From Streptomyces sp. H27-H5 (GTDB taxonomy: Bacteria; Actinomycetota; Actinomycetes; Streptomycetales; Streptomycetaceae), in assembly GCF_026627505.1 (NCBI RefSeq), contig NZ_JAPNLK010000018.1:1-64000 (forward strand): 64,000 nt of DNA, read 5' to 3'. Both the position numbers and the translations under genes were made by a program. The notes below the pieces were generated by a model that worked only from the letters and a program-made list of their open reading frames with translations, made no database searches and was not told the origin of the DNA. Shown one piece after another: positions 43,812 to 51,718 of the stretch (the first letter of the stretch is position 1; each line of letters begins with the position of its first letter).

Positions 43812-43834
43812 TTACGCTACGAGCCGTAGCGTAA
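43812..43834. promoter_or_regulatory. perfect palindromic operator between trx-TPR gene and tetR
   Basis: TTACGCTACG-agc-CGTAGCGTAA is a perfect 10-bp inverted repeat with a 3-bp centre, about 87 bp upstream of the TetR start. The shape (two contiguous half-sites, 23 bp) is what TetR-family dimers bind. The 360-bp spacer 43561-43920 holds no gene. It also contains the second copy of TACTGGCGGGTA, at 43898. Confidence 0.6.
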
Positions 43835-43920
43835 CTCCCCCCGGCCTCCGGCGCCCCGTGATCTGAACCACAGTGAACGGGCCCCCGATGGGTCACCTAC
43901 TGGCGGGTATGGTCACCGCC

Positions 43921-44559
43921 ATGCGCAACCCCATCCCCGGCACCAGCTCCCCGCAAGGCCGTACCGGCCGTCCCCGCAGCGCGGCGGCGGACGAGGCGAT
44001 CCTCGCCGCGACGCGGGACGCGCTGGTCGAGCTGGGCTGGTCGAAGCTGACGATGGGCGACGTCTCGGCCCGCGCGGGTGTCGCGAAGACCACCCTGTAC
44101 CGGCGGTGGGCGAACAAGAACGAGCTGGTGGTCGACGCGGTCGCGGAGCTCTTCGACGCGCTCGAACTGCCCGACCGGGGCTCGTTGGAAGCCGACATCG
44201 AGTACGTGGTGCTGCGCTTCGCGGAGTTGCTGCGGCGGCCGGAGGCCCGTACGGCCCTGATGGCGGTGGTCGCCGAGTCCACCCGGGACGAGGCCCTGCG
44301 GGACCGGATCCGGTCGGCGATCGTGGATCGGCAGAAACGTCTCGTCGTACTGGGTCGCGAGCGCGCGCAGGCGCGGGGCGAACTCCCCTACGAGGAGGAC
44401 GAGTCCCTGGCGAACCACACCACGGACCTGATCTTCGACGTGATCGCGGGCACGGTGGTGCACCGGGCCCTGGTCAGCTCCGAGCCGGTGGACGAACTCT
44501 GGGTGGCCACCTTCACGGCCCTGCTGATGCACGGCCTCCTGGGCGCGACACCGGCCTGA
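43921..44559 (+). CDS. TetR-family transcriptional regulator
   Basis: The 212-residue product starts MRNPIPGTSSPQGRTGRPRS. The TetR DNA-binding domain (about 20-70) reads ILAATRDALVELGWSKLTMG, then AGVAKTTLYRRWANKNELV. The C-terminal ligand domain (about 80-212) resembles TetR_C_11/16. In-frame ATGs at 43873, 43888 and 43909 also exist. The 43921 start is preferred because GGTCACC direct repeats and the TACTGGCGGGTA element lie immediately upstream, which would otherwise be coding. Likely targets are itself and the DUF6230 operon, inferred from the shared element. The perfect palindrome at 43812 is another candidate site. Confidence 0.9.
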   Translation: MRNPIPGTSSPQGRTGRPRSAAADEAILAATRDALVELGWSKLTMGDVSARAGVAKTTLYRRWANKNELVVDAVAELFDALELPDRGSLEADIEYVVLRFAELLRRPEARTALMAVVAESTRDEALRDRIRSAIVDRQKRLVVLGRERAQARGELPYEEDESLANHTTDLIFDVIAGTVVHRALVSSEPVDELWVATFTALLMHGLLGATPA

Positions 44560-44623
44560 ACCGCAGGCCCCCTGAGCCTGGCCCGGACCCGGGCCACGAC
44601 CGCGGCCCGGGCCACGGCCCACG

Positions 44624-44673
44624 CGACAGCCGGCCGCGGCGCCTCCCGCAGGGGGCACCACGACCGGCTGTCG
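44624..44673. terminator. weak hairpin between convergent tetR and icmA
   Basis: CGACAGCCGG (44624-44633) pairs with CCGGCTGTCG (44664-44673) across a 30-nt loop that itself contains GC-rich self-complementary sequence. It lies between the two convergent 3' ends and may terminate both transcripts. Confidence 0.45.
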
Positions 44674-44703
44674 TGAACGCGTCGACCTCACGCGGTGTGG
44701 GGA

Positions 44704-46404
44704 TCAGAAGCCGGGCGGCTCGGTGTACGTGCCCCACTCGTCCCGCAGGACGTTGCAGATCTCGCCCATGGTGGCCTCGGCCCGCACCGCGTCCAGCATC
44801 GCCGGGATCATGTTCGAACCGTCCCGGGCGGCGGCCAGCATGGTGTCCAGCGAGGCCTTGACCTTGGCGTCGTCCCGACGGCCCTTGCGCGCGGCCAGTT
44901 CCTCGACCTGTACGCGCTCCACCTCGTGGCTGACCCGGAGGATCTCCAGGTCGCCGGTGACCGATCCGTGGTGGACGTTGACGCCGACGACCCGCTTGTC
45001 GCCCTTCTCCAGGGACCGTTGGTAGGTGAAGGCCGATTCGGCGATCTCCCCGGTGAACCAGCCGTCCTCGATGCCGCGCAGGATGCCCGAGGTGATCGGC
45101 CCGATGGGGTGCCGGCCGTCCGGATGGGCGCGCAGTCCGCGCTCCTTGATCTGGTCGAAGATCTTCTCGGCATCGGCCTCGATGCGGTCGGTGAGCTGCT
45201 CGACGTACCAGGAACCGCCCAGCGGGTCGGCCACGTTGGCCACGCCGGTCTCCTCCATCAGCACCTGCTGCGTGCGCAGGGCGATCTCGGCGGCCTGCTC
45301 GCTCGGCAGGGCGAGGGTCTCGTCGAGGGCGTTGGTGTGCAGCGAGTTGGTGCCGCCGAGGACGGCCGCGAGGGCTTCCACGGCGGTCCGCACGACGTTG
45401 TTGTACGGCTGCTGGGCGGTGAGGGAGACGCCGGCGGTCTGGGTGTGGAAGCGCAGCCACATCGTCTTGTCGGACTGTGCGCCGTAGACCTCCTTCATCC
45501 AGCGGGCCCAGATCCTGCGGGCGGCGCGGAACTTGGCGATCTCCTCGAAGAAGTCGAGGTGCGCGTCGAAGAAGAAGGAGAGGCCGGACGCGAAGTGGTC
45601 CACGTCCAGGCCGCGGGAGAGGCCCAGCTCCACGTAGCCGAAGCCGTCGGCGAGGGTGTAGGCGAGTTCCTGCGCGGCCGTGGCTCCGGCCTCGCGGATG
45701 TGGTAGCCGGAGACGGACAGCGGCTTGTAGGCCGGGATGCCGTTCGCGCAGTACTCCATGAGGTCGCCGATGAGGCGCAGGTGCGGCTCGGGTTCGAAGA
45801 GCCACTCCTTCTGGGCGATGTACTCCTTGAAGATGTCGGTCTGGAGCGTGCCGTTGAGCACGGCCGGATCGACGCCCTGGCGCTCGGCGGCGACCAGGTA
45901 CATGCAGAAGGCGGGGACGGCGGGGCCGCTGATGGTCATCGAGGTGGTGACGTCGCCGAGCGGGATGTCCTTGAACAGGATCTCCATGTCGGCGGCGGAG
46001 TCGATGGCCACACCGCAGTGCCCGACCTCGCCGAGGGCGCGGGGGTCGTCGGAGTCGCGTCCCATCAGGGTCGGCATGTCGAAGGCGACGGAGAGCCCGC
46101 CACCGCCGGCGGCCAGGATCATCTTGTAGCGCTCGTTGGTCTGCTCGGCGTTGCCGAACCCGGCGAACTGCCGGATCGTCCAGGTCCGCCCGCGGTATCC
46201 GGTGGCGTGCAGGCCCCGGGTGTAGGGGTACTCCCCCGGCCAGCCGATGCGCTCGAATCCCTCGTACGAGTCGCCGGGCCGGGGCCCGTAGACGGGATCG
46301 ACGGCATCGCCGGAGAGCGTCGTGAAATCGGCCTCGCGCTTGCGGGCTTTGTCGTACCGGGCCTGCCAGCGACGGCGGCCCTCCTCGATGGCGTCAGCGT
46401 CCAT
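44704..46404 (-). CDS. icmA: isobutyryl-CoA mutase large (substrate-binding) subunit
   Basis: The 566-residue subunit belongs to the B12-dependent enzyme that interconverts isobutyryl-CoA and n-butyryl-CoA. Methylmalonyl-CoA mutase and ICM differ at two residues: MCM has Tyr and Arg, ICM has Phe80 and Gln198. With the start [13 protein letters not shown] (46404), the protein has F80 in [13 protein letters not shown] and Q198 in [14 protein letters not shown]. This is exactly the ICM signature and the 566-aa length I recall for IcmA. The B12-binding domain is absent, as expected; the small subunit must be elsewhere. An ATG two codons upstream (46410) is possible. A perfect palindrome ends 9 bp before the chosen start. 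ICM feeds butyryl units to polyketide and fatty-acid precursors. Confidence 0.93.
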   Translation of the reverse strand: MDADAIEEGRRRWQARYDKARKREADFTTLSGDAVDPVYGPRPGDSYEGFERIGWPGEYPYTRGLHATGYRGRTWTIRQFAGFGNAEQTNERYKMILAAGGGGLSVAFDMPTLMGRDSDDPRALGEVGHCGVAIDSAADMEILFKDIPLGDVTTSMTISGPAVPAFCMYLVAAERQGVDPAVLNGTLQTDIFKEYIAQKEWLFEPEPHLRLIGDLMEYCANGIPAYKPLSVSGYHIREAGATAAQELAYTLADGFGYVELGLSRGLDVDHFASGLSFFFDAHLDFFEEIAKFRAARRIWARWMKEVYGAQSDKTMWLRFHTQTAGVSLTAQQPYNNVVRTAVEALAAVLGGTNSLHTNALDETLALPSEQAAEIALRTQQVLMEETGVANVADPLGGSWYVEQLTDRIEADAEKIFDQIKERGLRAHPDGRHPIGPITSGILRGIEDGWFTGEIAESAFTYQRSLEKGDKRVVGVNVHHGSVTGDLEILRVSHEVERVQVEELAARKGRRDDAKVKASLDTMLAAARDGSNMIPAMLDAVRAEATMGEICNVLRDEWGTYTEPPGF

Positions 46405-46412
46405 ACCCATGA

Positions 46413-46436
46413 ATTTACTAGGACGTCCTAGTAAAT
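46413..46436. promoter_or_regulatory. perfect 24-bp palindrome immediately upstream of icmA
   Basis: ATTTACTAGGAC followed directly by GTCCTAGTAAAT forms an uninterrupted 24-bp palindrome. It lies 8 bp upstream of the icmA start codon at 46404. It is AT-rich in a GC-rich genome. It occupies the site where a repressor would block transcription or translation initiation. The regulator is not identified; the nearby MarR gene (46968-47477) is one candidate. Confidence 0.7.
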
Positions 46437-46525
46437 GTCGATGGCAAACCCCCGGGGAGTCGTCCCGGGGGTGTTCGCTCAGGCGCGCCGCGAGCCGCGC
46501 GCCGGCGCCAGGGCCGGCGCCGAGA

Positions 46526-46855
46526 CTAGGCCTTGGCGGTGGTCAGACCGTCTTCGACCAGCGGCTCGACCTCGGCGCGGACCTTGCGCTCGACGAAGAA
46601 GGCCGCGAGCGGAATCGTTCCGCTGACCATGACCCAGAGCATCTTCCCGAAGGGCCACCGGGCCTTGGAGCTCAGGTCGAAGGCGAAGACCAGGTAGATC
46701 ATGAAGAGCACGCCGTGGGCCTGCGAGACCACGAAGGTCAGGTCGGCGCCCTTGTCGAAGCCGTACTTGAAAACCATGCAGGTGCACAGCACCAGCAGCA
46801 TCACGGCAGTGACAAAGGCCATCACCCGGTACCGGGTCAGCACGCTTCGTTTCAT
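46526..46855 (-). CDS. DUF3817 small membrane protein
   Basis: The 109-residue product begins MKRSVLTRYRVMAFVTAVML. It has three hydrophobic segments (about 11-32, 40-60, 75-90). The core SQAHGVLFMIYLVFAFDLSSKARWPFGKML contains the HGxLF-Y-W-P pattern of DUF3817. An upstream in-frame GTG (46861) is possible; the ATG is preferred because TTAGG is then 9 bp away. The function is unknown. A paralogue lies at 50584-50928. Confidence 0.88.
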   Translation of the reverse strand: MKRSVLTRYRVMAFVTAVMLLVLCTCMVFKYGFDKGADLTFVVSQAHGVLFMIYLVFAFDLSSKARWPFGKMLWVMVSGTIPLAAFFVERKVRAEVEPLVEDGLTTAKA

Positions 46856-46967
46856 GGCCACGAGCCTAACCGTCCGTTTTGCGCGATCTTGACGCGGGCC
46901 CTGTGAGCGAGATCGTGATCGACACCGTGCCCGACGCCGTGCCCGACGCGGGCCCCGCGTGCGGGAG

Positions 46968-47477
46968 CTACTTCTCGTCGAAGTCGCCCGCGGACACCCG
47001 CAGGGGGCGCAGCAGGGCGAAGATCTCCCCGCACTCCTCGGTGTCGTACGCCCCGAGGCCGAAGTCGATCTCCATCAGGTCCCGGGTCGCGGCCTCGACG
47101 ACCTCGCGACCCTTGTCGGTGATCGACGCGAGCGTGCCGCGCCCGTCGTTCGGGTTGGGCCGCTTGGCCACCAGTCCGGAGCGCACCAGCCGGTCCACGG
47201 TGTTGGTCACCGAGGTCGGGTGGACCATCAGTCGCTCGCCGATCTTCGACATCGTCAGCTCGCCGGCCTGCGAGAACGTCAGCAGCACGAGGGCCTCGTA
47301 CCGGGCGAAGGTCAGTCCGTACGGCTTCACCACGGCGTCGACCTCACCGAGCAGGATCTGGTGCGCCCGCATGATCGAGGTGATGGCTGCCATCGAGGGC
47401 ACCGGACCCCAGCGGCGCTGCCAGAGTTCGTCTGCGCGGGCGATGGGGTCGAAGGGAAGGCTGAGCGGCTTGGGCAT
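46968..47477 (-). CDS. MarR-family transcriptional regulator
   Basis: The 169-residue product starts MPKPLSLPFDPIARADELWQ. The winged HTH spans about 55-125: FARYEALVLLTFSQAGELTM, ERLMVHPTSVTNTVDRLVRS, and the wing KRPNPNDGRGTLASITDKG. Flanking helices form the dimer interface. It lies 21 bp downstream of an MFS transporter gene on the same strand, so the two are probably cotranscribed and functionally linked. The ligand is unknown. Confidence 0.93.
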   Translation of the reverse strand: MPKPLSLPFDPIARADELWQRRWGPVPSMAAITSIMRAHQILLGEVDAVVKPYGLTFARYEALVLLTFSQAGELTMSKIGERLMVHPTSVTNTVDRLVRSGLVAKRPNPNDGRGTLASITDKGREVVEAATRDLMEIDFGLGAYDTEECGEIFALLRPLRVSAGDFDEK

Positions 47478-47498
47478 CCACCAGACCCTACCGGGCGG

Positions 47499-48764
47499 TC
47501 ATTTGGCGGTCAGCCCCGTCTCATCCCTCGGCCCCCCGGCGGCCGGGGCGCAGGCGCGCAATTCGGCCAGCAGGGCCAGGACGACGAGGGTGCCGAGCAC
47601 CCCCGACGCGGTGACGACGACGTGGACCGGCACGAACTCGGCGGCGAGCCCCGCCAGGGCCATGCCGACTCCCTGGAGGGTCATCATCCCGGTCCCGAGC
47701 AGGGTCATCGCCCGACCGCGCAGCTCCTCGGGCACGGCGTCCACGTACATCCGGTCGAGCCCGAGGGTGTACGCGTGCGCCAGCCCGGCCAGCAGCAGCG
47801 CCGCCAGGGTGACGGCGATGCCCGGCCGCGCGGCGTACAGCAGGAGCGGCGACAGGCCGGCCGCCGCGAGCGGGGCCACGATCCGCGAACGCGTTCGGGC
47901 GGTGAGTACGGAGCCCGCCCAGAGTTCACCCGCGATGGTGCCGACGGGCAGCGCGCACATCAGCAGGCCGAGGGTGACGGTTCCGGCGCCGATGCCGTCG
48001 ACGTACGGGGCGAGCAGCGCCTCGGGGACCACGACGAAGACCGGCGGCAGCCAGAACAGCAGGGTCAGCACGCGCGTCCGGCGGTGCCCGAAGACGGCCC
48101 GCAGCCCGCCGAGCGGGGTGCCGCCGGCGCCGGCGCGGGCGGGTCGGGCCGCCGTGCCGAGGCGCAGCAGGAGCGCGGAGCCCAGGAAGCCGGCGGCGGT
48201 GAGCGCGAGGGCCCCGCGGGGCGCGAGGACCGTGAGCAGCAGCCCCCCGAGGCCGAATCCGATGAGTTGGGCGCTCTGCGCGACCATGCGCAGCAGCGAC
48301 CGGCCGAGGACGAAGACGTCGCCGGCCCCGAGGATGTCGGCGAGCGAGGCGCTGCGGGCGCCCTGGAAGAGGGGTGCGACGAACGACATGGCGCAGCGCA
48401 GGGCGAGGAGCCCGGCGACGGGGGTGCCGGGCAGGACCATGGCCGCCGCGCAGGCCGCGCAGACGAGGTCGCAGACCACGAGCACCCGGCGGGCGGGGTA
48501 CCGGTCGGCGAGCCCGGCGAGCAGGGTGCCGCCGAGGGCGTAGGGGAGGAATCCGAGGGCGAAGGTGAGCGCGCTCATCAGCGGTGAGCCGGTGAGCCGG
48601 TACACGAGGACGGTCAGGGAGATCTCGGCGACGACGACGCCGAGCACGGACATCAGGTGCGCGGCGAAGACGCTCCGGAACTCCCGGACCCGGAAGACGG
48701 CCCGGTATCCGGAGTCGGCCGGGTCCGCCGCGTGATCGACGGCCGGTTGGTTGACGGTTGCCAT
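47499..48764 (-). CDS. MFS transporter (12 TM)
   Basis: The 421-residue membrane protein has about 12 hydrophobic segments. It begins with a soluble tail (MATVNQPAVDHAADPADSGY) before FRVREFRSVFAAHLMSVLGV. The motif A loop reads LLAGLADRYPARRVLVVCDL. It resembles the enterobactin/macrolide-type exporter branch of MFS. The downstream MarR gene and the divergent ArsR-like gene (121 bp away) are likely regulators. The substrate is unknown. Confidence 0.9.
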   Translation of the reverse strand: MATVNQPAVDHAADPADSGYRAVFRVREFRSVFAAHLMSVLGVVVAEISLTVLVYRLTGSPLMSALTFALGFLPYALGGTLLAGLADRYPARRVLVVCDLVCAACAAAMVLPGTPVAGLLALRCAMSFVAPLFQGARSASLADILGAGDVFVLGRSLLRMVAQSAQLIGFGLGGLLLTVLAPRGALALTAAGFLGSALLLRLGTAARPARAGAGGTPLGGLRAVFGHRRTRVLTLLFWLPPVFVVVPEALLAPYVDGIGAGTVTLGLLMCALPVGTIAGELWAGSVLTARTRSRIVAPLAAAGLSPLLLYAARPGIAVTLAALLLAGLAHAYTLGLDRMYVDAVPEELRGRAMTLLGTGMMTLQGVGMALAGLAAEFVPVHVVVTASGVLGTLVVLALLAELRACAPAAGGPRDETGLTAK

Positions 48765-48885
48765 GCGGCCAGCCTGGTCGGGGTTAGGCTCCGGGGGCAG
48801 GGATTCGTTCCCCGCCGAATCTTCGCCCCCGATCTTCGCCCCGCCTTCCGCCGTGAGGGCCGCCGGGGAGTCCTCGGGAGGGTCG

Positions 48886-49893
48886 ATGCCATACCACTAC
48901 CGCTTCGGTCCGGTGGACCTGCTGCGCTGCCGCTTCTCGATCTCCCCGCGCTGGGAGACGCACGAGGCGGTCCGGGTCCTGCTGTACCGGAACCGCCAGG
49001 CCTACCACCTGCCCTGGCTGCGGGGGATCCGTGAGGCGGCGGACGGCCTGGACCTGCGTCCGCTGTGGCTGCTGATGCCCGACAAGGGGCACAATCCGGA
49101 CTTCCTCAGCCCGCCGCCGTCCGGACCGTCGGTGACCTTCGAGGAGGAGCTGGCCCGGGTGCGCGCGGCCGATCCGGGCGCGGCCCGGGAGGACCTGCGG
49201 CGCTCCCTGGTGTGTACGCCGGGGGCCGCGGAGAGCGAGATCGGGCAGCGGTTGCTGGCGGATCCGGAGCGGGCCGTGCGGGAGTTGGCGGATCTGCTGG
49301 AGCGGGCCTGGACCTGCCTGGTCGCCCCGCACTGGCCGAGGCTGCGGGCCCTGCTGGAGGCGGACGTCCTCTTCCACTCCCGCAGGCTCGCGGCGGGAGG
49401 GTTGGAGGCCCTCTTCGACGGGCTCCACCCGGACCTGCGGTGGTCCGGGGACACCCTCGTCATCGACCGGCGCACGCACCACGACCGCTCGCTCGACGGC
49501 CAGGGCCTGTTGTTGATGCCGAGCGCGTTCGTCTGGCCCGAGGTGGTCGGGGGCTACGACCCGCCGTGGCAGCCGACGGTCGTCTACCCGGCCCGGGGCA
49601 TCGGGGCGCTGTGGGCGGCCTCGGAGGGGCCGACCCCGCAGGCGCTCACCCGGCTGCTGGGGCGGGCCCGGGCCGAGATCCTGCGCGCCCTGGAGGAACC
49701 CGCGTCCACCTCGGCGCTGGCCCACCGGCTCCGCCTGGCGCCGTCCACCGTCTCGGCCCACCTGAAGACCCTCCAGTCGGCGGGGCTCCTCCTCTCGTCC
49801 CGGCACGGCCACCGGATCCTCTACGAACGCACGCCCCTGGCCATCGCGTTGGCCATGGGCGCCGATCCCGGGGCCGGGTCCCCCACGCCCTGA
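48886..49893 (+). CDS. ArsR-like winged-helix regulator (DUF5937 type)
   Basis: The 335-residue product has ATG 48886 with GGGAGGG 3 bp upstream. The N-terminal 230 residues (MPYHYRFGPVDLLRCRFSIS; YHLPWLRGIREAADGLDL) match the DUF5937-type domain found with actinobacterial ArsR-like regulators. The C-terminal winged helix (about 255-325) reads LGRARAEILRALEEPASTSA, then LRLAPSTVSAHLKTLQSAGL. It is divergent from the MFS transporter and probably controls it. No metal-binding Cys pair was seen in the HTH, so a metal sensor role is unlikely. Confidence 0.9.
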   Translation: MPYHYRFGPVDLLRCRFSISPRWETHEAVRVLLYRNRQAYHLPWLRGIREAADGLDLRPLWLLMPDKGHNPDFLSPPPSGPSVTFEEELARVRAADPGAAREDLRRSLVCTPGAAESEIGQRLLADPERAVRELADLLERAWTCLVAPHWPRLRALLEADVLFHSRRLAAGGLEALFDGLHPDLRWSGDTLVIDRRTHHDRSLDGQGLLLMPSAFVWPEVVGGYDPPWQPTVVYPARGIGALWAASEGPTPQALTRLLGRARAEILRALEEPASTSALAHRLRLAPSTVSAHLKTLQSAGLLLSSRHGHRILYERTPLAIALAMGADPGAGSPTP

Positions 49894-49915
49894 CGGGAGC
49901 CTCGTACCGACGGGA

Positions 49916-49956
49916 GGGCGGGCGGCGGGCGGCGGGCGGCGGGCGGCGGGCGGCGG
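49916..49956. repeat. GGGCGGC heptamer microsatellite
   Basis: Five exact tandem copies of GGGCGGC occupy 49920-49954, flanked by a partial unit on each side. They start about 20 bp after the ArsR-like gene. The G-run spacing would allow a G-quadruplex on the plus strand. Copy number is likely variable between strains. Confidence 0.85.
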
Positions 49957-50046
49957 TGCACGGTGTTGCGGACCGGGCCCCTCGATGCCCGACATGTCAC
50001 GATGTGCCGGACCGCTGCCCGCCACTTCGTCGCGAGAAGCCGCCGG

Positions 50047-50175
50047 ATGCCAGGTCGTCACCCCCCGTTCCGCAGCCGCCGCGTCCCCGCCGCACTCGGC
50101 CTCGTGCTCCTGCTCCTGGCCGCCCCCGGCTGCGGCGGCGCCCCGGACCGTCCCGAGCCGGCGCCCCCGGGGTGA
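50047..50175 (+). CDS. possible 42-aa lipoprotein-like peptide
   Basis: The frame from ATG 50047 encodes MPGRHPPFRSRRVPAALGLV followed by a Leu-rich core. It ends at a lipobox-like LLAAPGCGG and 13 further residues. Basic residues, a hydrophobic core and Cys at the right distance resemble a lipoprotein signal peptide, but almost nothing follows it. No clear ribosome binding site is visible. It could be a decayed or very small surface peptide, or a chance frame. Confidence 0.3.
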   Translation: MPGRHPPFRSRRVPAALGLVLLLLAAPGCGGAPDRPEPAPPG

Positions 50176-50224
50176 GCGCGGGGGCCGTCCGGGTGAGCGC
50201 GCCGGCCCCGGCGGGGCAACACGC

Positions 50225-50257
50225 AAGCGCCCCCGGCCTGGTCGGCCGGGGGCGCTT
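50225..50257. terminator. strong bidirectional terminator
   Basis: A perfect 14-bp inverted repeat (AAGCGCCCCCGGCC and its complement, loop TGGTC) has T and A ends. It lies 25 bp past the stop of the minus-strand thiamine-binding-like gene. It also follows the possible small lipoprotein on the plus strand. Confidence 0.85.
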
Positions 50258-50281
50258 CGCGTCACGAAGGGTGCGGGGGCG

Positions 50282-50587
50282 TCAGCCCTCGGAGCCGGCG
50301 GCGAGGTGCCGCTCGACGGTCTCCACCTTGGAGGTCATGCCGTCGCTGACGCCGGGACGGATGTCGGCCTTGAGGATGAAGGAGACCCGGGGCGCCCGCG
50401 CCTCCACGGCGGCGACGGCGCGCTTCACCACGTCCATCACTTCGTCCCAGTCGCCTTCCACGGTCGTGAACATCGCGTCGGTGTGGTTCGGCAGCCCGGA
50501 CTCCCGTACGACACGGACCGCGTCGGCGACGTACTCGCCGACCTCCTCGCCCACCCCGAGCGGGGTCACGGAGAAGGCGATGATCAT
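50282..50587 (-). CDS. MTH1187-family (DUF77) thiamine-binding-like protein
   Basis: The 101-residue cytoplasmic protein begins [20 protein letters not shown] and contains [20 protein letters not shown]. It ends in a helical stretch [18 protein letters not shown]. The strand-helix pattern and the sequence T-P-L-G...V fit the MTH1187/YkoF-like superfamily, small ferredoxin-fold proteins that bind thiamine or HMP. The ATG overlaps the stop of the upstream DUF3817 gene (ATGA), so the two are translationally coupled. The longer frame from 50722 is excluded. Confidence 0.85.
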   Translation of the reverse strand: MIIAFSVTPLGVGEEVGEYVADAVRVVRESGLPNHTDAMFTTVEGDWDEVMDVVKRAVAAVEARAPRVSFILKADIRPGVSDGMTSKVETVERHLAAGSEG

Positions 50588-50928
50588 GCGCGGGCCGCCT
50601 CGCGCGCCCGCGCGGCCAGGACGCTGTCGGCCTCTTCGCGCTTGAGCAGCCGGTCCCCGTACAGCCCGCCGAACGGCAGCAGCGCCAACAGGAAGAACAG
50701 CGCCACCTTCTTCAGCGGCCACTTCGCCTTGTTCCAGACGTCGAGCAGGAAGACCGCGTAGATGACGAAGAGGATCCCGTGCAGGATTCCCAGCGGCATC
50801 ATCAGGTAGTCGATGTCGGAGACCCGGCTGAGCAGCGAGCCGAAGATCAGCAGGGCCGGGAACGACAGTGCCTCCGGTACGGAGATGAGGCGCAGCCGGT
50901 GCAGGGCGGAAGCGGTCTTGATGTCCAC
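50584..50928 (-). CDS. DUF3817 small membrane protein (second copy)
   Basis: The 114-residue product begins [20 protein letters not shown]. It has three hydrophobic segments and the core [20 protein letters not shown] with [13 protein letters not shown]. This is the DUF3817 H-G-x-L-F-x-x-Y/W-P signature. The C-terminal tail is charged. It overlaps the thiamine-binding-like gene by 4 nt. It is paralogous to 46526-46855, about 4 kb away, which lacks this partner. The function is unknown. Confidence 0.9.
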   Translation of the reverse strand: MDIKTASALHRLRLISVPEALSFPALLIFGSLLSRVSDIDYLMMPLGILHGILFVIYAVFLLDVWNKAKWPLKKVALFFLLALLPFGGLYGDRLLKREEADSVLAARAREAARA

Positions 50929-51079
50929 GTGGAACCTTCGCGGGAGGAGGCCGGGGGTCCTTCCCAGTGTCTCAGCCGCACTTCGGGATCTTGACCGGGG
51001 TACCCGGGAACGACCGAGTGTGGCGGATATCGGCCACGAAGCCCTGTTCGGTCCCGCACTCTGCGGATAACGTCATCCC

Positions 51080-51718
51080 GTGGCTCAGTTCCGACTCCAA
51101 GGCAGCAAGGTGCTCGCCGTCGACCTGACCGGGGACGCCGTCAAAGCGAAAAACGGCTCCATGGTCGCGTACGACGGCCAGATGGCCTTCAAGAAGATGA
51201 CCGGCGGTGGCGAAGGCCTCCGCGGGATGGTGACCCGCCGGCTGACCGGCGAACAGATGACGGTGATGGAGGTCCAGGGGCAGGGCACCTGCTTCTTCGC
51301 CGACCGCGCGAGCGAGATCAATCTGGTCAACCTGCGCGGCGAGAAGCTGCACGTCGAGGCCGGCAACCTGCTGTGCACCGACGCCGGTCTGCGCACCGGC
51401 ACGACCTTCACCGGCCTGCGCGGCGCGACGTCGGGCAACGGCCTGTTCACCACGACCGTGGAGGGCTCCGGCCAGGCCGCGATCATGTCCGACGGTCCGG
51501 CGGTCGTGCTGCGCGTCAGCGCCCAGTACCCGCTGTCGGTCGACCCGGGCGCGTACGTCGCGCACACCGGGGACCTCCGGCAGTCCTTCCAGTCGGGCGT
51601 GAACTTCCGCACCCTGATCGGCGAGGGTTCGGGCGAGGCGTTCCAGATCCGCTTCGAGGGCGAGGGCCTGGTCTACGTGCAGCCCAGCGAGCGCAACACC
51701 ATCGGGGGCGACGTCTGA
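51080..51718 (+). CDS. AIM24-family protein, copy 1
   Basis: The 212-residue product starts at GTG 51080, MAQFRLQGSKVLAVDLTGD. It folds as repeated beta segments: MVAYDGQMAFKKMTGGGEGL, LHVEAGNLLCTDAGLRTGTT, GNGLFTTTVEGSGQAAIMSD. Y-P-L-S-V-D-P-GAYVAHTGD is diagnostic for the AIM24/TIGR00266 family. It has no signal peptide or TM segment. It is first of three adjacent paralogues and overlaps the next start by one base. The family name comes from a yeast mitochondrial protein; the bacterial role is unclear. Confidence 0.93.
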   Translation: MAQFRLQGSKVLAVDLTGDAVKAKNGSMVAYDGQMAFKKMTGGGEGLRGMVTRRLTGEQMTVMEVQGQGTCFFADRASEINLVNLRGEKLHVEAGNLLCTDAGLRTGTTFTGLRGATSGNGLFTTTVEGSGQAAIMSDGPAVVLRVSAQYPLSVDPGAYVAHTGDLRQSFQSGVNFRTLIGEGSGEAFQIRFEGEGLVYVQPSERNTIGGDV

